Assembly (NCBI GenBank): GCA_029979145.1
Contig: JAPOIC010000133.1
Coordinates: 1-5,976 of the forward strand
Length of the DNA stretch: 5,976 nucleotides
Direction of reading: 5' to 3'
DNA from: Opitutaceae bacterium
GTDB taxonomy: Bacteria; Verrucomicrobiota; Verrucomicrobiia; Opitutales; Opitutaceae
Part shown: positions 1 to 5,732 of the stretch, one piece after another
Numbering within the stretch: position 1 is the first letter of the stretch
How the letters are laid out: the number at the start of each line of letters is the position of its first letter
Notes under the pieces: generated by a model
The model's input: only the letters and a program-made list of their open reading frames with translations
What the model was told of the DNA's origin: nothing
The model's database searches: none
Program-made: the position numbers and the translations under genes

Positions 1-140
1 ATGAGCGTGAGGTTTAGCGGTTGAAGCTGGCGAGGTTGGGTGGGGCCTCTGGCCGGGTCAAAGGCAATTGACGCCGCCGCTCGCCTATGAGCGCGGGAAA
101 TAGGACAGAGCACATTTGCGAAAGCGGAGCTTCACGGTCC
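1..140. other. Upstream region of xylB, no gene recognised
   Basis: No convincing coding sequence is visible. A reading frame open from the first base of the window reaches a stop at 22-24, so an upstream gene could end there, but seven codons are not enough to judge. A TTGACG hexamer at 68-73 resembles a -35 box, yet no -10 box lies at the usual spacing. The frame of xylB is open back to an ATG at 87, but nothing resembling a ribosome binding site precedes that ATG. I infer a promoter region for xylB, or the junction with a preceding sugar gene, without being able to place the promoter. Confidence 0.4.
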
Positions 141-144
141 GAGG
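141..144 (+). promoter_or_regulatory. Ribosome binding site of xylB
   Basis: GAGG followed by five bases and then the ATG at 150. It decides the start: the alternative in-frame ATGs at 87 and 171 have no comparable purine-rich sequence in front of them. Confidence 0.7.
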
Positions 145-149
145 AAAAT

Positions 150-1685
150 ATGCCCCAATCGTCGCAACCCATGAGCTTGTATATCGGCATCGATTCCGGA
201 ACCCAAAGCACGAAGGCGGTCGTCCTCGACCTCGAACGGCGCGAGGTAATCGCCGAGGCCCGCGCGCCGCACGCCCTGATCGCGGGCCTGCCGGCCGGAC
301 ACATGGAGCAGCATCCCGCCGACTGGGTGAAGGCACTGGATGACGTCATCATGGCCGTGGTCGCCAAGGTCGAGGCCGAGCGCGTGCGCGGCATTGGCGT
401 TTCCGGCCAGCAGCACGGCTTTGTGCCCCTCGACGCCAAAGGTGAGGTCATTCGGCCGGCCAAGCTTTGGTGCGATACCTCTACGGCGGCGGAGTGCGAT
501 CTTCTCACGCGCAAACTTGGCGGCACCAAAGCTGTCATCCGCACCGCCGGCCTGCCGTTCCTGCCGGGCTATACCGCGCCTAAAATTCTGTGGCTCAAAC
601 GCCACGAGCCGGCGAACTTCCGCAGGCTGCGGCAGGTGCTGCTGCCGCACGACTACCTCAACTTTCACCTGACCGGGAAGTATTTCATGGAGCACGGCGA
701 CGCCTCCGGCACGGCGCTCATGGATGTGCGCAAGCGTCGCTGGTCGCAGCCGGTTCTCGCTGCTATTGATCGGAATCTCGGTGACTGGTTGCCGGACTTG
801 AGCGCGTCTGACGCCGTGGTCGGCACCCTCCGCCCAGAGCTCGGCGGACGCTACGGTCTGGCGGCTGACGTGATTGTCTCGGCGGGCGGAGGCGACAACA
901 TGATGGGCGCCATCGGCACAGGCAATGTGAAGCCGGGGGTGGTGACCGCGAGCTTTGGCACGAGCGGAACGATCTACGCGCATGCGGCCAAGCCGGTCGT
1001 GGATGGGCAGGGTGAAATCGCCGCTTTTTGCGACTCGACCGGGGGGTGGCTGCCGCTGCTCTGCACGATGAACGTCACCACCGTGACCGAGCGGGTGCGG
1101 TCGTTGTTTGGTCAAGATCATGCGGCGTTCGCCGCGGCGGTGGACTCCGCACCGGCAGGAGCCGATGGCTTGGTGCTGCTGCCGTATCTCGCCGGCGAAC
1201 GAACGCCAAATGTGCCGGACGGCACCGGAGCATTGCTGGGGCTTTCGGCTGATACCTTCAAACCGGCGCATCTCGCACGCGCGGCGATGGAGGGGGTCAC
1301 GTTGGGAATGAATTATGGCTTAAACCGACTCGCCGCGTTGCAGGTGAAGGCGAAGGAAATCCGCGTGACCGGCGGCGGGGCGAAATCCGCCGTCTGGCGG
1401 CAGATCATGGCCGATGTGTTCGGTGTTCCCGTGGTGGCGATGGCTGAGGATGAAGGCGCGGCTTTGGGCGGGGCCATTCAGGCGGCTTGGGCCGAGGCGC
1501 GCCAGTCCAACCCCAAGGCAAAAATCTCAAAATTCACTGAGGGTGTGGTTGAGGTGAGGGAATCGACCCGCTGCTGGCCGGATCGTCGGCGCACGGCCAT
1601 CTATCGGCAGATACAGGCCGTGCAGGACCAGCTGAGCGCCGACTTGCGCTCCGTCTTCGCGTTGCGGCGCAAGCTGGCTGGCTAA
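150..1685 (+). CDS. xylB: Xylulokinase (FGGY carbohydrate kinase)
   Basis: A 511-residue cytoplasmic sugar kinase, about the usual length of xylulokinases (E. coli XylB is 484). It should phosphorylate D-xylulose with ATP to xylulose 5-phosphate, feeding the pentose phosphate pathway. The N-terminal FGGY domain opens with the phosphate-binding stretch D15-S-G-T-Q-S-T-K22. SGQQHG at 85-90 corresponds to GQMHG of E. coli XylB. The segment LWLKRHEP followed by VLLPHDYL closely matches the E. coli enzyme. GGGDN at 246-250 carries the expected catalytic base D249. The C-terminal domain has TGGGAKS from 407 and EGAALGGA from 435, both typical nucleotide-domain motifs. The start at 150 is chosen for its GAGG ribosome binding site; M8 (171) is the next candidate. 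The stop overlaps the stop of the convergent AraC-family gene. No xylose isomerase gene is in view. Other FGGY kinases are possible, but the XylB motifs make this the best call. Confidence 0.88.
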   Translation: MPQSSQPMSLYIGIDSGTQSTKAVVLDLERREVIAEARAPHALIAGLPAGHMEQHPADWVKALDDVIMAVVAKVEAERVRGIGVSGQQHGFVPLDAKGEVIRPAKLWCDTSTAAECDLLTRKLGGTKAVIRTAGLPFLPGYTAPKILWLKRHEPANFRRLRQVLLPHDYLNFHLTGKYFMEHGDASGTALMDVRKRRWSQPVLAAIDRNLGDWLPDLSASDAVVGTLRPELGGRYGLAADVIVSAGGGDNMMGAIGTGNVKPGVVTASFGTSGTIYAHAAKPVVDGQGEIAAFCDSTGGWLPLLCTMNVTTVTERVRSLFGQDHAAFAAAVDSAPAGADGLVLLPYLAGERTPNVPDGTGALLGLSADTFKPAHLARAAMEGVTLGMNYGLNRLAALQVKAKEIRVTGGGAKSAVWRQIMADVFGVPVVAMAEDEGAALGGAIQAAWAEARQSNPKAKISKFTEGVVEVRESTRCWPDRRRTAIYRQIQAVQDQLSADLRSVFALRRKLAG

Positions 1686-2470
1686 CGCCGTTCGCCCGGG
1701 CTTTGTCCAAATCGCGCACGGTAAGCGCGGCAGAAGGTGTTGCTGCTGGTAAATCCGCTGGCCAGCGCCACGTCCTGCACGCTGAGCTGAGTCGAGAGCA
1801 GCATGGCGCGGGCGTGCTCCAGGCGAAGGCGACGCAACACGACTCCAGGGGACTCCCGGTAACGTCCGGTGAACTGGCGGATGAAGTGCTCGCGGCTCAC
1901 GCCGCATTTTTCCGCGACGCCCTTTAGGTTGATCGGTGAGCGGAAGTGGTTCTGGAGATAGTGATGACCGAACTCCACGGGATCAGTCTGGCGGGTCTCC
2001 TGCACCTGATCACGGTAGAGAGCGAGGAGGAGCCGATGAAGCAGTTCGCTTTGCTCCAGGCGATCGCGGAACTGGCGTTGCTGGTAGCGGCGGACGATCT
2101 CATTGAACAGCGCGGTGGCCTCCGTGTTCTCCGGCATGCGCACCACGGCGCCGAAGTCGCGGCGCAGGCGGTCGAATAACGGTTTCAGATCGCCCGGAGA
2201 AAACGACAGAAAGCGCAACCGATAAGGCTCCGTGGCCTCGGGGGGATAGCCGTAGGAGGTCGGCTCGGCGTGCGTAAACAGCATTGCGAGCCCGACCGGC
2301 ACGAGCCGCCGGCCCGCGGCGTCGGCAAAAAAAGCCGCCCCGGCGATCGTGCGCTGAATCACAAAGGATGCCGGCGCCTCCCGCCCGATGTTCTCAAAGC
2401 GGTAATGCGCCGAGCTCCGCTCTTCGTCGGCGGCGACGCGCACATAGGAAAAGACCTCCGATTCGGGCAT
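1682..2470 (-). CDS. AraC-family transcriptional regulator
   Basis: A 262-residue one-component regulator. The N-terminal half (about 20-110) looks like an AraC-type cupin sensor domain: GAAFFADAAGRR leads into a run of beta-strand-like segments ending in YRLRFLSFSPG near 84-93. A helical linker (about 115-160) is followed by the C-terminal double helix-turn-helix. Helix-turn-helix 1 lies near 181-201 (NLKGVAEKCGVSREHFIRQF) and the second near 230-251 (SVQDVALASGF, then NTFCRAYRARFGQSP), the conserved end of AraC/XylS proteins. The start at 2470 is the only upstream choice: the frame beyond it shows no ATG, GTG or TTG before a stop near 2513. No Shine-Dalgarno sequence is seen. The gene is divergent from the GH4 glycosidase and convergent with xylB, so it probably controls sugar use, most likely activating the glycosidase gene. 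The ligand cannot be read from sequence. Confidence 0.9.
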   Translation of the reverse strand: MPESEVFSYVRVAADEERSSAHYRFENIGREAPASFVIQRTIAGAAFFADAAGRRLVPVGLAMLFTHAEPTSYGYPPEATEPYRLRFLSFSPGDLKPLFDRLRRDFGAVVRMPENTEATALFNEIVRRYQQRQFRDRLEQSELLHRLLLALYRDQVQETRQTDPVEFGHHYLQNHFRSPINLKGVAEKCGVSREHFIRQFTGRYRESPGVVLRRLRLEHARAMLLSTQLSVQDVALASGFTSSNTFCRAYRARFGQSPGERR

Positions 2471-2588
2471 GCCGGCAAAATCACAATATGCACATCGCGA
2501 ATCAACCTTTTGCTATCGTGCCCACGCGAGGTTACGCGACAAGGTAGCGTCCGTAACCCCCACTGACTCAACCCCTCAATTCACCCTT
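2471..2588. promoter_or_regulatory. Divergent regulator/glycosidase control region
   Basis: A 118-bp gap between two divergent start codons, which must hold the promoters of both genes unless the glycosidase starts further downstream. It is less GC-rich near the regulator side (2477-2516) than the flanking genes. No pair of -35 and -10 boxes close to consensus stands out on either strand. TTGCTA at 2511-2516 (+) and TTGATT (-, near 2501-2506) are weak -35 candidates without good partners. The 2530-2558 inverted repeat described separately lies on the glycosidase side. Confidence 0.6.
2530..2558. repeat. Inverted repeat, candidate operator
   Basis: The perfect 7-bp arms GGTTACG (2530-2536) and CGTAACC (2552-2558) are separated by 15 bases, so the arm centres are 22 bp apart, about two helical turns. 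GAC (2538-2540) and GTC (2549-2551) extend the symmetry inward after one unpaired C. It ends 30 bp before the glycosidase ATG. The position suits a regulator binding site; as RNA it could instead form a hairpin in the leader of the glycosidase message. AraC proteins more often bind direct repeats, so the link to the neighbouring regulator is an inference. Confidence 0.45.
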
Positions 2589-4067
2589 ATGAGCGCGACC
2601 AAGAAACCCAAGGCCATCGGCCATGGCGAACACACCCACGATGCCGCCGCGCGCGGCCTGCCGGGCAAAATGCTCCGGCCGATCAAGATCACGATGCTCG
2701 GTGCGGGCAGCGGTTTTACGCCGCGCCTGATGAACGACGTCCTGCGCATCCCCGGCGATCAAGGCGGCACGATCGCCCTGGTCGACATCGACCGGGAGCG
2801 GCTCGACACGATGACCAAGCTCATCACGCGCCTCGCCGAGCAGCTCGGGAAGAAGAATTGGAAGGTCGTGGGTTCCGCCGACCGTCGCAAAGTCATGAGC
2901 GGCTCGGACTACATCGTGAATTGCATCGAGGTCAGCGGCACCGCCTGTGTGCGCTACGACAACGACATTCCGGCGAAATACGGCATCGACCAGTGCATCG
3001 GCGATACGATCGGCCCGGGCGGTCTGTTCAAATCAATGCGCACCATCCCGGTGTTCCTGCAAGTGCTGAAGGACGCGGAGGAACTTTGCCCGGACGCTAT
3101 CGTTTTGAATTACACTAACCCCATGGCCATGATGTGCGTGGCCGCCGGTCGCACATCCTCCATGCAGATCGTCGGACTCTGCCACTCCGTCCAAGGCACG
3201 AGCCACCTCCTGGCTGGCCGCGCAGGAGTCGATTACGCGGAGATGGACTGGGAGTGTGCGGGCATCAACCACCTCGCGTGGTTCACCCGACTCGAGCACA
3301 AGGGCCGGGATCTTTATCCCTTGCTCAAGCGCAAGGCCGCCGCTGACCTCGCCCGCGCCTTCAAGGAGGGCCGGCCGAAGAAGCCGAAGCGTCTCAACCG
3401 GCACGCCTGGTTCGCCGAGGAGTGGCACAAGGACATCGTTCGCAAGGACATGATGCTCCACTTCGGCGCGTTCATCACCGAGTCGAGCGGTCATCTTTCC
3501 GAATACCTGCCGTATTACCGCAAGCGGAAGGAGCTCGTGCAGAAGTATGCCCGTGAGGGTTATGACGGCGGCACGAGCTTCTACGCCGACAACTGGCCGA
3601 ACTGGCGCAAGCTGGCCGACAAGCAGCGCGCACGCATGCTCGCCGGCAAGGAAGCGATGGAGTGGGAGCGCAGCTGGGAATACGCCAGCTGGATCATCGA
3701 GGCTCGCGAAAAGGACAGCCCGTTCCGCATCCACGGCAACGTCATGAATAACGTGAAGGGTGCCGGCCAACTCATCACCAATTTGCCGGCCGACGGTTGC
3801 GTCGAGGTTTCCTGCATGATCGACCGCAACGGCGTGAATCCGACCCGTTACGGCGCATTGCCGGCGCAGATGGCTGCGCTCTGCGACTCGAACATGCGGA
3901 TGTTCGACCTCGGCGCCCAGGCCTGTATCGAGCGCTCGGTTGAAAAGGCGATCTACGCGCTGATGCTCGACCCATTGACTTCCGCCGTCTGCTCGCCCGC
4001 CGAGATCAAGGAGATGACGCTCAAGATGGTGAAGGCGGAGAAAAAGTTCCTCCCCGGCTACAAGTGA
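2589..4067 (+). CDS. GH4 alpha-galactosidase-like glycosidase (MelA type)
   Basis: A 492-residue NAD- and Mn-dependent family GH4 glycosidase, cytoplasmic, expected to hydrolyse alpha-galactosides by the family's oxidation-elimination mechanism. The Rossmann glycine motif GAGSGFTPR begins at G38, and VDIDRERL follows as the end of the second strand. DTIGPGG, NYTNPMAMM, CHSVQGT (from C198) and CAGINH (ending at H228) all match E. coli MelA as I recall it; C198 and H228 are the expected metal ligands. Later segments FITESSGH, WEYAS, NLPADGCVEVSC and ending FLPGYK also follow MelA order. CHSV is the signature reported for alpha-galactosidases, while other variants mark glucosidases, glucuronidases, galacturonidases or phospho-glycosidases. 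The protein is longer than MelA (about 450), partly because about 30 residues precede the Rossmann strand. A start at 2670 (M28) would remove them; neither start has a ribosome binding site. No signal peptide is seen. Family assignment is firm, exact substrate is not. Confidence 0.87.
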   Translation: MSATKKPKAIGHGEHTHDAAARGLPGKMLRPIKITMLGAGSGFTPRLMNDVLRIPGDQGGTIALVDIDRERLDTMTKLITRLAEQLGKKNWKVVGSADRRKVMSGSDYIVNCIEVSGTACVRYDNDIPAKYGIDQCIGDTIGPGGLFKSMRTIPVFLQVLKDAEELCPDAIVLNYTNPMAMMCVAAGRTSSMQIVGLCHSVQGTSHLLAGRAGVDYAEMDWECAGINHLAWFTRLEHKGRDLYPLLKRKAAADLARAFKEGRPKKPKRLNRHAWFAEEWHKDIVRKDMMLHFGAFITESSGHLSEYLPYYRKRKELVQKYAREGYDGGTSFYADNWPNWRKLADKQRARMLAGKEAMEWERSWEYASWIIEAREKDSPFRIHGNVMNNVKGAGQLITNLPADGCVEVSCMIDRNGVNPTRYGALPAQMAALCDSNMRMFDLGAQACIERSVEKAIYALMLDPLTSAVCSPAEIKEMTLKMVKAEKKFLPGYK

Positions 4068-4094
4068 GCGACCTCGCCCAATCCTGACCACACC

Positions 4095-4121
4095 AAGCCC
4101 CGGTTCGCCCGGGGCTTTTTT
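4095..4121 (+). terminator. Rho-independent terminator of the GH4 gene
   Basis: A 9-bp stem pairs 4095-4103 (AAGCCCCGG) with 4109-4117 around a TTCGC loop at 4104-4108, and the run of six T at 4116-4121 follows. It lies 28 bases after the glycosidase stop. Read on the minus strand the hairpin is followed by only two T, so it should work mainly in the plus direction. The T run reaches into the stop codon (4120-4122) of the convergent gene. Confidence 0.88.
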
Positions 4122-4785
4122 ATGGGTTCGGGGGGGCGCCGAAGTCCATGCCGGCGACCACCTCCTCCAACCGCTCCCGCAGGATGGCGTTCTCCTCCTC
4201 CGGTGTCTTCTGGTAGGTGCTGCCCTCCAGCACCCGTTCGGTCAGCTCGATGCTGATCACGTAGGCGACGTTGGATTGGACAAAGATGAGATTGCCTCGC
4301 TTGGCGATGGCCATGCTGGAGCGGCGTCGGATTTCCGGCAACTGGGTCGCGAACATGCTGCCGCCTGGCAGCACGGTAAAGCAAAGCACGGCGCCGCCCA
4401 GTCGGCCGGGCTGGAAGACCCCGCTCTCGATGTGGGTGCCGGGGAACATGCGCTCAAAGTCGGGCATGACATAGGCGGCGAAGAATGCCGGCAGGTAGGA
4501 CTTGGGACCGCGCGTGGCGAGTTCCCAGCGCTGCGTGGCGTCGAGCGCGAAAGCGCCGATGCTGACGTGTACATTGTAGTCGTCCCGAAAGACGACGACG
4601 TTGGCGGTGTCGGAAATGGTGCCGCCGAGCTCCGGTAGAACCGGAATCTTGACCCGGTAAAGGCCGCCAGGGGCGATGTAGGTGCGGTCATCGATTTGGC
4701 CGAACAGTCCCGGGGTGGGTTGGGCGTGGCCGATCGCAGTGGTCAACAGTCCGACGAGCACGAGAGAGAGAACGGAACGCAACAT
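4120..4785 (-). CDS. Exported protein of unknown function
   Basis: A 221-residue protein I do not recognise. It starts with a classic signal peptide: M1-L-R, a hydrophobic core L6-A17, and a likely signal peptidase I site after G-H-A21, so the mature protein of about 200 residues should lie outside the cytoplasm. There is no lipobox cysteine at the cleavage site and no second membrane segment. The mature part alternates short hydrophobic strands (YRVKIPVLPELGG, NVVVFRDD, NVHVSIGAF, NLIFVQSNVAYVISIEL), suggesting a beta-rich fold, and ends in a charged helix (EEENAILRERLEEV). The start at 4785 is chosen for the GGAGG just upstream and because it gives a clean signal peptide; a TTG at 4821 overlapping the rsmA stop would add 12 residues before it. 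It lies 32 bases after rsmA on the same strand, so both are probably cotranscribed. No function is proposed. Confidence 0.75.
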   Translation of the reverse strand: MLRSVLSLVLVGLLTTAIGHAQPTPGLFGQIDDRTYIAPGGLYRVKIPVLPELGGTISDTANVVVFRDDYNVHVSIGAFALDATQRWELATRGPKSYLPAFFAAYVMPDFERMFPGTHIESGVFQPGRLGGAVLCFTVLPGGSMFATQLPEIRRRSSMAIAKRGNLIFVQSNVAYVISIELTERVLEGSTYQKTPEEENAILRERLEEVVAGMDFGAPPNP

Positions 4786-4788
4786 CGC

Positions 4789-4793
4789 CCTCC
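4789..4793 (-). promoter_or_regulatory. Ribosome binding site of the exported-protein gene
   Basis: GGAGG read on the minus strand, three bases before the ATG at 4785. The spacing is a little short, but this is the strongest Shine-Dalgarno match among the minus-strand genes here, and it favours 4785 over the upstream TTG at 4821. Confidence 0.6.
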
Positions 4794-4817
4794 AGACTAG
4801 CCCGGCGGGGATAAGTT

Positions 4818-5645
4818 TCAAGACAGCGCTGGGTGCTCCGCCAAACTTTGCCAGAGCGTCACCGGCACCTGTTCCGGGCGGGCTTGGGCTGTGAGGCCGG
4901 CCGTGCCAAGCGACTCAAGCCAAGCGGCACCATTATCCGGCAGCCTGCCGCGCAGGAGAGCCCCCAGCTGCTTGCGGCGCTGCTGGAAGCAACCCCGGAT
5001 GAGTTGCTTGGCCGCGACCGGGAAAACGAACGGCGCGGGTCGACGCACGAGGTGGAGCAGGCAGGAATCGACGTCCGGCTTCGGGTAAAAGCAGTTGCCG
5101 GCCACGCGGTGCCCTGGTGCCACGGCAAAGGCCGACTGCAGGAAAATCGAGATGGCGCCAAAGGTCTTGGTGCCGGGGGCGGCCACATAGCGTTCCGCCG
5201 CCTCCAGCTGCAGCATCAGCACCATGCGAGTGGGCAGGGCGCCGCCGAGCACGCCGTCCATCCAAGGCGTGGAAATGGCATAGGGCAGGTTGGCCACGAT
5301 CTTGAAGTCGGCGCCGTCGGCCGGAAGACCCGCGAGCGGATGCTCCACGGCATCCCCTTCCATCAAGTGCAACCGCGCGGAGGGGAGCTCGGCGCCCAGG
5401 TGCGCAAAAAGTGTCGGGTCCTTTTCCACAGCCCAGACTTCCGCCCCCGCCTTCAAAAGCGTGCGGGTCAATGTGCCGAGGCCCGGGCCAACCTCGACCA
5501 CGCGATCATCCGGACCCACTTCGGCCAGCTCCAGGGACTTGCGGACAATGTTGCCGTCGATAAGGAAATTTTGCCCGAGAAACCGCCGGGGCGAATGGCC
5601 CAGCCGCGAGAGCAGTTCGCGCGTGGCGGTAAGCGAGAGAGGCAT
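4818..5645 (-). CDS. rsmA: 16S rRNA adenine N6-dimethyltransferase RsmA (KsgA)
   Basis: A 275-residue SAM-dependent methyltransferase, the normal length for RsmA. It dimethylates two adjacent adenines in the loop of 16S rRNA helix 45 late in small-subunit assembly; loss of the enzyme gives kasugamycin resistance in E. coli. Seen in order: GQNFL at 24-28 (start of the fold), VEVGPGLGTLT at 50-60 (SAM-binding motif I), E74 in AVEKD (acidic ribose-binding residue), EGDAVEH around D98, the catalytic NLPY at 119-122, F186-Y-P-K-P-D-V-D-S194, and the conserved FQQRRKQLGALL near the C terminus. The frame is open 37 codons upstream to 5756, but that extension has no counterpart in the family and would overlap the divergent mscS gene, so M at 5645 is preferred. 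No Shine-Dalgarno sequence is seen. It is followed at 32 bases by the exported-protein gene. Confidence 0.94.
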   Translation of the reverse strand: MPLSLTATRELLSRLGHSPRRFLGQNFLIDGNIVRKSLELAEVGPDDRVVEVGPGLGTLTRTLLKAGAEVWAVEKDPTLFAHLGAELPSARLHLMEGDAVEHPLAGLPADGADFKIVANLPYAISTPWMDGVLGGALPTRMVLMLQLEAAERYVAAPGTKTFGAISIFLQSAFAVAPGHRVAGNCFYPKPDVDSCLLHLVRRPAPFVFPVAAKQLIRGCFQQRRKQLGALLRGRLPDNGAAWLESLGTAGLTAQARPEQVPVTLWQSLAEHPALS

Positions 5646-5732
5646 GGGCCGGACGAGAGCGGGAAAGGCGGACGAGGTCAAACAAGGCGTAAGCGTTGAC
5701 CCCTCCCGCCTCAGCTCGCCAAACTCGCGTTC
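5646..5732. promoter_or_regulatory. Divergent rsmA/mscS control region
   Basis: An 87-bp gap between divergent starts. GGTCAA (5676-5681) and TTGACC (5696-5701) form a perfect 6-bp inverted repeat with centres 20 bp apart. Each arm, read outward, is also a TTGACC hexamer close to the -35 consensus. Neither has a good -10 box at 17 bases (CCAAAC toward mscS, TCTCGT toward rsmA). If both were used, transcription would begin almost at the start codons, which would agree with the absent ribosome binding sites. This is a weak prediction. Confidence 0.35.

Noticed and set aside
87..149. Longer xylB start at 87
   Set aside because: It has no ribosome binding site, the added 21 residues do not look like part of an FGGY kinase, and GAGG sits correctly for the ATG at 150.
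132..1271. A 379-codon open frame antisense to xylB
   Set aside because: It mirrors the xylB frame, has a low-complexity His/Arg/Gly-rich composition and no recognisable domain. Long antisense frames are expected in GC-rich coding DNA, and the xylB reading is clearly supported by family motifs.
1655..1672. Short palindrome TTGCGGCGCAA near the xylB end as a terminator
   Set aside because: It has a one-base centre, so it cannot form a normal hairpin loop, and no T run follows.
3033..4091. A 352-codon open frame antisense to the GH4 gene
   Set aside because: No domain or plausible start context, and it runs across the strong GH4 coding sequence. It is a compositional shadow.
4833..5699. A 288-codon open frame antisense to rsmA, reaching into the rsmA/mscS gap
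   Set aside because: Rich in Arg, Gly and His, with no motif, and it lies opposite an unambiguous rsmA.
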